Part shown: in pieces, positions 1 to 3,679 of the stretch | How positions within the stretch are numbered: position 1 is the stretch's first letter | Layout: every line of letters begins with the position of its first letter | Source: Candidatus Pacearchaeota archaeon | GTDB taxonomy: Archaea; Nanobdellota; Nanobdellia; Pacearchaeales; GW2011-AR1 | DNA length: 6,780 bases | Assembly: GCA_017609045.1 (NCBI GenBank) | Contig: JAFCES010000017.1 | Coordinates: 1-6,780 of the forward strand | Reading direction: 5' to 3' | Program-made: the position numbers and the translations under genes | The notes under the pieces: model-generated | What the model was told of the DNA's origin: nothing | Database searches by the model: none | Seen by the model: only the letters and a program-made list of their open reading frames with translations

Positions 1-860
1 TTCTTGTTTTGAAGGGAGGGTTTTCAGATAATATTACTGATACAGACCCTGAATACCATTTACAGGGCAAATTAGTTTCTTTTGACAAATTCAAATATTC
101 TCGAGCTTTAGATGAAGAGCAGAATACAGAATATACAGCCAATATAGTGAATGAGTTTATAGAAAAGAGTTTTAAAGTTCTGAATGAACATCCCATAAAT
201 TTAGAAAGAGAAAGGAAAGGTTTGATGAAGGCAAATATCATTTTAACAAGGGGCGCTTCTTCCTCTCTACCTAAATTAAGGAAGTTTAATGGCTGGGCTT
301 CTGTGGTTTACATGCCTGTTGAGAAAGGTATTTGTAAAGCTTCTGGCATGGATGTTTTTTCTTTTTCTTATCCGGAATTAAAGAGTTTAGATTTATACTC
401 TACTTTGCATAAAGCTTTGAAACAAGCTTGCAGGTTTTCAATTAAAATACTTAAGAAGCAGAAGAAAAATTATGATTATTTTTATATCCATTTTAAGGAA
501 ACAGATATTCCAGGACATGACAATAAACCACAAGAAAAAAAAGCTATGATAGAGGAAATTGATAAGAATTTTTTTTCTTTCCTGAAAAAATTTATAGGAA
601 AAAATAACATTAAGATTTTAGTAACAGCAGACCACTCTACTCCTTGCAAGTTGAAAAGCCATTCTTCTAATCCTGTCCCTGTTTTATTATACGATTGGCA
701 GAAGACCGAAGAAAAACAAGGAAAGAAGATTGAGTTTTCAGAGAGACAGGCAACTAAGGGCAGTTTAGGAAAGGTTTATGGTAAAGAGCTGTTGTTAAAG
801 GCAGTGCAATATCTATTTTCTATCACAATAAGAGTTAAAAATCTTCAAGACTTTGGATGA
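1..860 (+). CDS. apgM: Archaeal-type 2,3-bisphosphoglycerate-independent phosphoglycerate mutase (ApgM), 5'-truncated by window edge
   Basis: This enzyme interconverts 3- and 2-phosphoglycerate in glycolysis/gluconeogenesis in the cytoplasm, using metal ions and no bisphosphoglycerate cofactor. The frame is open to the left edge (codons begin at position 3), so the TTG at 9 is internal and the N-terminus lies outside the window. Numbering from that TTG, the visible motifs are FSDNITDTDPEY (residues 5-16), HFKETDIPGHD (161-171) and TADHSTPCKLKSHSSNPVPV (206-225). The last two carry the Asp/His metal ligands of the alkaline-phosphatase-like fold, and DHSTP...HS..PVP is the hallmark of the ApgM branch. 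The end, with GSLGKVYGKELL near 251-262, is the usual ApgM C-terminus. About 285 residues are visible of the roughly 400 usual for the family. The stop codon overlaps the Gins51 start (ATGA at 857-860), which implies co-transcription. Family call is firm; the symbol is given by family. Confidence 0.93.
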   Translation, partial: LVLKGGFSDNITDTDPEYHLQGKLVSFDKFKYSRALDEEQNTEYTANIVNEFIEKSFKVLNEHPINLERERKGLMKANIILTRGASSSLPKLRKFNGWASVVYMPVEKGICKASGMDVFSFSYPELKSLDLYSTLHKALKQACRFSIKILKKQKKNYDYFYIHFKETDIPGHDNKPQEKKAMIEEIDKNFFSFLKKFIGKNNIKILVTADHSTPCKLKSHSSNPVPVLLYDWQKTEEKQGKKIEFSERQATKGSLGKVYGKELLLKAVQYLFSITIRVKNLQDFG

Positions 861-1423
861 TTATGATTACTTATAATGATATTTATGAAGTTTTGAGGAA
901 GGAAAAATACTCCGAACACTTACAGCCTCTACATACGAAATTTGTCAAGGAGGTTTCAGACTATTTGAAAGAGAAGAGAGAGATTTCTGAAAAAAAAACA
1001 GATATGTTTTCTGATGCTATAATCAAAACCAAGAAACAGTTTGAAAATTCCATAAGCATATTTAAGGAAATAATAAGAAGAAGAAAAGAAAAAATTTTGA
1101 GATTAGCGTTTGTTGCAAAGGAAACAGGGATAAGCAAGAGAGATTTTGAGAACATGTTGGATTTTGAGAGGAAAATGTTTGATAAAATTGTTAAGAGTAT
1201 GGAGGATGCTGATAGAAAGATCAACGATCTGATGGAGGGTAAACCTGAAAAAAGAAAGAATGTTTTAGTTACTTTTAAGAATAATGTTGAAGAATTTTTA
1301 GATTCAAGTGGAGAATTGATAGGACCTTTTGATAAGGGTGAGATGGCTAATCTACCAGAGGAAATAGTGAAAATTTTGAAAGAAGCTGATAAGGTTGAGC
1401 TTGTTAATGAAGGGGAAGAATAG
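857..1423 (+). CDS. gins51: DNA replication complex GINS subunit Gins51 (Sld5/Psf1 type)
   Basis: GINS binds MCM and the archaeal Cdc45/RecJ-like protein to form the replicative CMG-like helicase. The 188-residue protein shows the Gins51 order: a helical A domain first and a small beta-rich B domain last. The N-terminal YNDIYEVLRKEKYSEHLQ (residues 6-23) matches the start of archaeal Gins51. Residues about 30-125 are charged and helical. The B domain (about 134-185) carries GELIGPFDKGEMANLPEEI (152-170), equivalent to the family's G-P...G....LP pattern. The start at 857 overlaps the upstream stop as ATGA; a second in-frame ATG at 863 would remove only two residues, and no convincing Shine-Dalgarno distinguishes them, so translational coupling is likely. 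Archaea commonly have Gins51 alone or with Gins23; no Gins23 is seen here. Its pairing with a glycolytic gene is unusual compared with the replication-gene neighbours often seen. Confidence 0.88.
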   Translation: MIMITYNDIYEVLRKEKYSEHLQPLHTKFVKEVSDYLKEKREISEKKTDMFSDAIIKTKKQFENSISIFKEIIRRRKEKILRLAFVAKETGISKRDFENMLDFERKMFDKIVKSMEDADRKINDLMEGKPEKRKNVLVTFKNNVEEFLDSSGELIGPFDKGEMANLPEEIVKILKEADKVELVNEGEE

Positions 1424-1478
1424 AGGTTTTTAAATAAATTAAAATAAAAAAATAAATTAAGAATCCTCTTCTAAATTT
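1424..1478. terminator. AT-rich convergent intergenic region, probable bidirectional termination zone
   Basis: The gins51 (+) and SSB (-) genes converge on 55 nt made almost entirely of A and T. In the plus direction there is a T5 run just after the gins51 stop (about 1427-1431) and another T5 before the SSB end (1476-1480). In the minus direction 1431-1458 reads as successive T runs, including one of seven. Archaeal RNA polymerase terminates on such U-rich tracts without needing a hairpin. No strong inverted repeat is visible; an AGAA/TTCT pair around 1460-1472 is weak. Confidence 0.45.
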
Positions 1479-1844
1479 TTATTCTTCCTTCACTTCTATT
1501 TTTTCTTCTTCCGGTTCTTCTTCCTTTTCTTCTTCGGGTTTTTCTTGTTTTTCTCCAGCTCCGAGAACTTCGATTTTTCCAAATTTCCCTGCTGTAAGCT
1601 GTGGCTCGTTTTGGAACTCTCTCACAAAACCATTGCTAACTTTTATTCTGTCTCCTACTTTTACCTTGTCTATGTCTTCATTCCATAAACTAAGCTTTAT
1701 CTCTCCAGAATCGTCTTTGATTGTTGCTGTCGCTACTCTTACAACTCTGCCGAATCTTGAGAAATCTCTTACTTCTCCTATGTCTGTCACTTCTCCTTCC
1801 ACTTCTACACCACTTTGTCCGGGTTTCAATTCTGATACATTCAT
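1479..1844 (-). CDS. Single-stranded DNA-binding protein, single OB fold with acidic C-terminal tail (RPA-like archaeal SSB)
   Basis: The protein is predicted to coat single-stranded DNA during replication and repair. It has 121 residues. Residues 1-95 resemble the compact OB fold of Sulfolobus-type SSB: LKPGQ (6-10) at the start, a VEGEVTDIGEVRDF strand region (15-28), DDSGEIKLSLWNEDIDKVKVGD (44-65) spanning the central strands, and NGFVREFQNEPQLTAGKFGK (71-90) at the end. Residues 96-121 are nearly all Glu, Lys and Pro; this acidic tail is analogous to the protein-binding tails of other SSBs, but lacks the Gly/Arg-rich linker of the Sulfolobus protein. The start is supported by GGAGGT (1853-1858) eight nucleotides before ATG. 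It is transcribed alone from a TATA box at 1881-1890, convergent to gins51, so two replication functions are adjacent but not in one operon. An OB-fold nucleic-acid-binding protein with a non-SSB role remains possible. Confidence 0.82.
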   Translation of the reverse strand: MNVSELKPGQSGVEVEGEVTDIGEVRDFSRFGRVVRVATATIKDDSGEIKLSLWNEDIDKVKVGDRIKVSNGFVREFQNEPQLTAGKFGKIEVLGAGEKQEKPEEEKEEEPEEEKIEVKEE

Positions 1845-1852
1845 TATTTTTT

Positions 1853-1858
1853 ACCTCC
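1853..1858 (-). promoter_or_regulatory. Shine-Dalgarno site of the SSB gene
   Basis: The minus strand reads GGAGGT followed by eight nucleotides and ATG, a near-ideal match to the anti-SD end of archaeal 16S rRNA. It fixes the SSB start at 1844. An out-of-frame ATG at 1860-1858 overlaps it and is not used as a gene start. This is the clearest well-spaced Shine-Dalgarno in the window; the one before eS1 is longer-spaced. Confidence 0.8.
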
Positions 1859-1880
1859 ATTTATTGAAAAAGAGGAATGT

Positions 1881-1890
1881 TTTTAAACTT
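1881..1890 (-). promoter_or_regulatory. TATA box of the SSB gene
   Basis: The minus strand reads AAGTTTAAAA. The TTTAAA core is centred at 1884.5. If transcription starts 26.5 nt downstream, as suggested by the leaderless genes in this window, the mRNA begins at about 1858, the first G of the GGAGGT Shine-Dalgarno, giving a 14-nt leader. Confidence 0.6.
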
Positions 1891-1904
1891 AACTGAGAAA
1901 AAGC

Positions 1905-1935
1905 CTCTTACCTCATCTTTCACTCACTTAATTTT
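1905..1935 (-). other. tRNA-Thr 3' flank with GTGAGTGAA element, similar to the tRNA-Val flank
   Basis: Downstream of tRNA-Thr the minus strand holds TTAAGTGAGTGAA (1931-1919), followed by GATGAGGTAAGAGGCTT. Downstream of tRNA-Val (3475-3455) it holds ATAGCGAGCGAA followed by TGTGTGAGAGCCTC. The two share the pattern AGYGAGYGAA and a trailing AGAGSCT at a similar distance. The similarity is modest and could be chance; if real it could be a shared processing or termination signal, or a relic of tRNA-gene duplication. Confidence 0.2.
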
Positions 1936-1958
1936 CGAAACAACTTTTGATTCGTGAA

Positions 1959-2061
1959 AGCCTCGGGAGGGATTCGAACCCCCGACCTACAGTTCTTTTA
2001 AGACCCTTAAATCCAAAAATCAATACAAAACTGCCGCTCTAAGCCACTGAGCTACCGAGGC
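1959..2061 (-). tRNA. tRNA-Thr (anticodon TGT) with a 29-nt intron
   Basis: Read on the minus strand, the acceptor stem GCCTCGG pairs with CCGAGGC. The D arm is GCTC/GAGC with a nine-nucleotide loop containing GG. The anticodon stem GCAGT pairs with ACTGT (one G-U). The variable loop is AGGTC and the T arm GGGGG/CCCTC closes TTCGAAT. The spliced anticodon loop is TTTGTAA, placing TGT (2027-2025) at 34-36, which reads ACA. The discriminator at 1959 is T, as expected for archaeal tRNA-Thr, and the G1-C72, C2-G71 start also fits Thr. CCA is not encoded. The intron occupies 2023-1995. Its own TATA box lies at 2085-2096. A downstream T5 run at 1902-1898 could terminate it. Confidence 0.93.
1995..2023 (-). 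other. Intron of tRNA-Thr, canonical 37/38 position with bulge-helix-bulge
   Basis: The 29-nt intron follows position 37 and precedes position 38. Folding by eye gives the archaeal splicing-endonuclease substrate: 3-nt bulge TA|T on the 5' side, a four-pair central helix (TTTG with TAAA, three A-U and one G-U), and 3-nt bulge AG|A on the 3' side. The inner helix is imperfect: a T-T mismatch, then G-C, A-T and possible T-G pairs. Confidence 0.8.
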
Positions 2062-2084
2062 ACGAAAATGCAAATAAAAAAGAA

Positions 2085-2096
2085 CTTTTAAATCTT
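2085..2096 (-). promoter_or_regulatory. TATA box of tRNA-Thr
   Basis: The minus strand reads AAGATTTAAAAG with the TTTAAA core centred 28.5 nt before G1 of the tRNA. It begins only a few nucleotides beyond the eS1 stop codon. The run of six T's between the box and the tRNA (2081-2076 read on the minus strand) could also terminate the ribosomal operon transcript, so promoter and terminator appear to overlap here. Confidence 0.65.
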
Positions 2097-2100
2097 ACTT

Positions 2101-2661
2101 TTACTTAACTTTTTCTTCCTTAATCTTAACTTCTTGTCTTTCTTTCTCAAGATAAATATTTCGGATTTCGCAAAGAGAAAGGGGATAGATTTTTTTTAAT
2201 TCTAGAGATAAGGCCCTTTGAAATTTTCCTTGTAAAAGTTCAGAAAAAACTTCTTCATAAGTTTTGTTTTTTATTGCTTCTTTTATTAACTCCTTAGCTT
2301 TTTCTCTTAGTGCTTTGCTTACTTTTCTGGAAACTCTTTTTCTTGTTATTAAGAAAGGCTTAATTCTTAGAATAGCATTTTTGCAGTTAGTTGAGATTGA
2401 ATCTTCAACATAGTCTGTAGATTTTCTCATCATTCTCCTGATAAAGTAGCCGAGAAGGCGAAGTCTGTACGGTTCTGCTATAATTTTTTCTCCTTGTTGC
2501 TTGATTTTGAAAATGATCTCTAAACTTTTTCCTCTTAATTTTCTAGTTAAATCTATTTTAACTGTTCTTCCTACTAAATTTTCTTCTGAGTCTGAATAGA
2601 GCTCTACTTTTTGTTTAATCAAGGGCAGTTCAATTTCAAAAAATTTCTTTTTTCCCGGCAT
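2101..2661 (-). CDS. rps3ae: Small-subunit ribosomal protein eS1 (S3Ae)
   Basis: This is a structural protein of the 30S subunit, near the mRNA exit/platform side, found only in archaea and eukaryotes. The 186-residue protein shows the family core: ENLVGRTVKIDLTRKLRGKS (residues 27-46), then AEPYRLRLLGYFIRRMMRKS (62-81), then TDYVEDSISTNCKN (82-95), with the late IYPLSLCEIRNIYL (158-171) matching the family's YPL..vEIRK region. It is slightly shorter than the usual roughly 200 residues, and has a Lys/Glu-rich C-terminus. The ATG at 2661 lies one nucleotide after the eL42 stop. A GAGGAG at 2675-2680, inside the end of eL42, is a plausible Shine-Dalgarno, though its 13-nt spacing is long. It is the second gene of an eL42-eS1 operon and ends just before the tRNA-Thr promoter. 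Confidence 0.95.
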   Translation of the reverse strand: MPGKKKFFEIELPLIKQKVELYSDSEENLVGRTVKIDLTRKLRGKSLEIIFKIKQQGEKIIAEPYRLRLLGYFIRRMMRKSTDYVEDSISTNCKNAILRIKPFLITRKRVSRKVSKALREKAKELIKEAIKNKTYEEVFSELLQGKFQRALSLELKKIYPLSLCEIRNIYLEKERQEVKIKEEKVK

Positions 2662-2662
2662 T

Positions 2663-2986
2663 TTAACTTCTTTTCTCCTCTATTTGTAGTTTTCCTGTTC
2701 TTTTTCCCTTTTTTTGTTGATGGCTTTTCTTACAAACTTGACAAGTATAAAGCAAGTTAGTTTTTTTGGTTGTTTTTGTTTTTCTCTTCCATTTGGTTAC
2801 TGCTGGCTTGCTTCCCCACTTTCCTAAATTTCCTTTTCCTCTACCTTTTCCTCTTTTCTTAGCTCTTTCCATACTACCTCTTTTTAAAGAGGATCTTTTA
2901 TGGCCCGAGCTAACATCAGAAACTTTATGTTCAGTTCTCTTTCGACAGTATGGGCAAAATCTTTTCAGAGTTTTTGGTATTTTCAT
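2663..2986 (-). CDS. rpl44e: Large-subunit ribosomal protein eL42 (L44e), zinc-binding
   Basis: This 50S protein sits near the E site. The start MKIPKTLKRFCPYCRKRTEH (residues 1-20) is the family signature, with the first zinc pair C11-x2-C14. The second pair is C82-x2-C85 in LLYTCQVCKKSH. The central segment GKGNLGKWGSKPAVTKWKRK (50-69) is of the SKPAVTKWK type I recall from some archaeal lineages, rather than the GYGGFPQP type of many Euryarchaeota. It has 107 residues against about 92-95 usual; the excess lies in the basic middle and the C-terminal tail. It is the first gene of the operon with eS1. Its TATA core is centred 26.5 nt before ATG and no Shine-Dalgarno is present, so the mRNA should be leaderless. 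The eS27 gene that often follows eL42 in archaea is absent; eS1 takes its place. Confidence 0.94.
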   Translation of the reverse strand: MKIPKTLKRFCPYCRKRTEHKVSDVSSGHKRSSLKRGSMERAKKRGKGRGKGNLGKWGSKPAVTKWKRKTKTTKKTNLLYTCQVCKKSHQQKKGKRTGKLQIEEKRS

Positions 2987-3001
2987 ATTTTTTAATCTTG
3001 A

Positions 3002-3202
3002 ACAAGCTTTTTAAATCTTTATTTTGTAATAGTAGACGGTTTCTTTATCCTAATCTTCTTAATCATAACCACTTACTTAACATATATATCTTACAAGACT
3101 AAAAATCCGGTTTTTATTATTGTGTGGTTATTTGTTGTTTTACTGAACAGATGGAAGAAAATTGTTAGATGGTTTAAAGAGAGGTTTATAAGCCTTTCTT
3201 AA
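3002..3202 (+). other. Start-less open frame, possible small two-helix membrane protein or decayed gene
   Basis: The gap between the eL42 promoter and the 67-aa gene has no standard gene. On the plus strand, the frame from 3002 to TAA at 3200-3202 is open for 66 codons. It reads like a small membrane protein: a hydrophobic stretch FFILIFLIITTYLTYI, a short loop SYKTKNP, a second stretch FIIVWLFVVLL, then a basic tail NRWKKIVRWFKERF. No ATG or TTG precedes the first helix; the only in-frame GTG (3122) would leave 26 codons. The upstream end overlaps the eL42 TATA region. It could be a remnant, a gene using a rare start such as ATA/ATT, or chance in AT-rich DNA. On the minus strand the gap shows only a 15-codon frame, which I do not call. 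Confidence 0.25.
3006..3020 (-). promoter_or_regulatory. TATA box of the eL42-eS1 operon (leaderless)
   Basis: The minus strand reads AAAGATTTAAAAAGC, with the TTTAAA core at 3010-3015 centred 26.5 nt before the A of the eL42 ATG. The usual archaeal TATA-to-start distance therefore puts the transcript start at or within a nucleotide or two of the start codon. Confidence 0.7.
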
Positions 3203-3208
3203 AAATAA

Positions 3209-3412
3209 TTAAACACTCGTGGTTTCTCTTCTGCTAGAAAAAAGATATTTAACGCCGCCAATTATAACCAAAATTCCGCCAGCAAAAATAATCCATTTTT
3301 CTATACCTTTAATAAATTCAGGCATAGTTACCCATCCAAAAGGGAAATTTAAGAAATATAAACCTATAATTAAATATATTAAAAATCCAATCACTCCAAA
3401 TCCTCTTGCCAT
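3209..3412 (-). CDS. Small two-helix membrane protein, unknown function
   Basis: I do not recognise a family. The 67-residue protein has two predicted membrane helices, about residues 5-22 (FGVIGFLIYLIIGLYFL) and 40-58 (IIFAGGILVIIGGVKYL), joined by a short loop containing MPEFIKGIEKW, and ends in a polar SSRRETTSV tail. This hairpin would place both ends on the same side of the membrane. The strand choice is supported by the promoter: a TTTAAA core centred 26.5 nt before this ATG, identical spacing to eL42 and to the envelope gene at 3680. The overlapping plus-strand frame has no such promoter and a poor composition. It is monocistronic, lies between tRNA-Val and the ribosomal operon, and is followed on its own strand by a T5 run (3205-3201). 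GC-poor intergenic-like composition means a chance ORF cannot be fully excluded. Confidence 0.68.
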   Translation of the reverse strand: MARGFGVIGFLIYLIIGLYFLNFPFGWVTMPEFIKGIEKWIIFAGGILVIIGGVKYLFSSRRETTSV

Positions 3413-3432
3413 ATAAATAATTATTGAAAGGT

Positions 3433-3445
3433 GTTTTTAAATCTT
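3433..3445 (-). promoter_or_regulatory. TATA box of the 67-aa membrane protein gene (leaderless)
   Basis: The minus strand reads AAGATTTAAAAAC, with the core at 3436-3441 centred 26.5 nt before the A of ATG. Ten bases (AAGATTTAAA) are identical to the eL42 and tRNA-Thr boxes. No Shine-Dalgarno sits within reach of the start codon, consistent with a leaderless mRNA. Confidence 0.65.
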
Positions 3446-3507
3446 ATGAGGCTCTCACACATTCGCTCGCTATTTAGCTTTGAATTTTGTCTCATGAATA
3501 TGCTCGA

Positions 3508-3600
3508 TGGGCCTGGGAGGAATCGAACCTCCGACCTCATCGATTTTGAGCTTTATCTGCTCGTCAACGATGTGTCATAAAACCACTAGACCACAGGCCC
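3508..3600 (-). tRNA. tRNA-Val (anticodon GAC) with an 18-nt intron
   Basis: On the minus strand, the acceptor stem GGGCCTG pairs with CAGGCCC. The D arm is GTCT/TGAC with the 13-22 T-T mismatch I recall from archaeal tRNA-Val and tRNA-Pro, and a ten-nucleotide loop containing GG. The anticodon stem CATCG pairs with CGATG. The variable loop is AGGTC, and the T arm GGAGG/CCTCC closes TTCGATT. The spliced anticodon loop is TTGACGT, putting GAC (3565-3563) at 34-36, which reads GTC/GTT codons. The discriminator at 3508 is A. CCA is not encoded. The intron is at 3561-3544. A TATA box lies 28.5 nt upstream of G1, divergent from the promoter of the envelope gene at 3680. Confidence 0.93.
3544..3561 (-). 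other. 18-nt intron of tRNA-Val, minimal bulge-helix-bulge
   Basis: The intron lies between positions 37 and 38. The fold is clean: 5' bulge CG|A, four Watson-Crick pairs in the central helix (TTGA with TCAA), 3' bulge AA|T, then an inner helix of only two pairs (GC/GC) closing a seven-nucleotide loop (AGATAAA). The central helix uses anticodon bases 34-35, which protects them before splicing. Confidence 0.85.
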
Positions 3601-3620
3601 TTAATCTTTTCAGAGTTTTT

Positions 3621-3635
3621 AATTTTATAAATCTT
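3621..3635 (-). promoter_or_regulatory. TATA box of tRNA-Val
   Basis: The minus strand reads AAGATTTATAAAATT, with the TTTATA core at 3626-3631 centred 28.5 nt before G1, the same distance as for tRNA-Thr. It is divergent to, and 19 nt from, the TATA core of the gene at 3680. Confidence 0.65.
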
Positions 3636-3647
3636 GTGAAAGTAAAT

Positions 3648-3658
3648 AAATTTATATA
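3648..3658 (+). promoter_or_regulatory. TATA box of the envelope gene pair (leaderless)
   Basis: The sequence AAATTTATATA holds a TTTATA core (3651-3656) centred 26.5 nt before the ATG at 3680. There is no Shine-Dalgarno between box and start codon, so the transcript should begin at or next to the ATG. Confidence 0.65.
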
Positions 3659-3679
3659 CGCTATCTACCTTAAATTTTT

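Noticed and set aside
9..11. TTG as the start of the phosphoglycerate mutase gene
   Set aside because: The frame remains open to the window edge and the family needs over 100 more N-terminal residues, so this is an internal Leu codon.
961..1224. Minus-strand open frame, Leu/Ser-rich
   Set aside because: It is antisense to the Gins51 helical domain; its composition is the complement of Lys/Glu-rich codons and it has no promoter or family match.
1633..1896. Plus-strand open frame opposite the SSB
   Set aside because: It is antisense to a recognised OB-fold protein with a TATA box and Shine-Dalgarno; the frame is Ser/Thr/Pro-rich without structure.
2022..2027. Reading the tRNA at 1959-2061 as Tyr (GTA)
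   Set aside because: That shifts the anticodon by one base, breaks the T32-T33 rule and the bulge-helix-bulge registers; archaeal tRNA-Tyr also starts with C1-G72, whereas this is G1-C72 with T73, fitting Thr.
2766..3014. Plus-strand open frame opposite eL42
   Set aside because: It is antisense to a certain ribosomal protein; hydrophobicity arises from the complement of Lys/Arg codons.
3183..3194. TATA-like GGTTTATAAGCC as a promoter
   Set aside because: No gene start lies at the right distance on either strand; on the minus strand nothing with an ATG follows, and on the plus strand it points into the end of a converging gene.
3219..3416. Plus-strand open frame opposite the 67-aa membrane protein
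   Set aside because: It lacks a correctly spaced TATA box, whereas the minus-strand frame has one at exactly 26.5 nt, plus a clean two-helix layout.
3562..3567. Reading the tRNA at 3508-3600 as Ser (TGA)
   Set aside because: There is no long variable arm, and the stem register puts GAC at 34-36.
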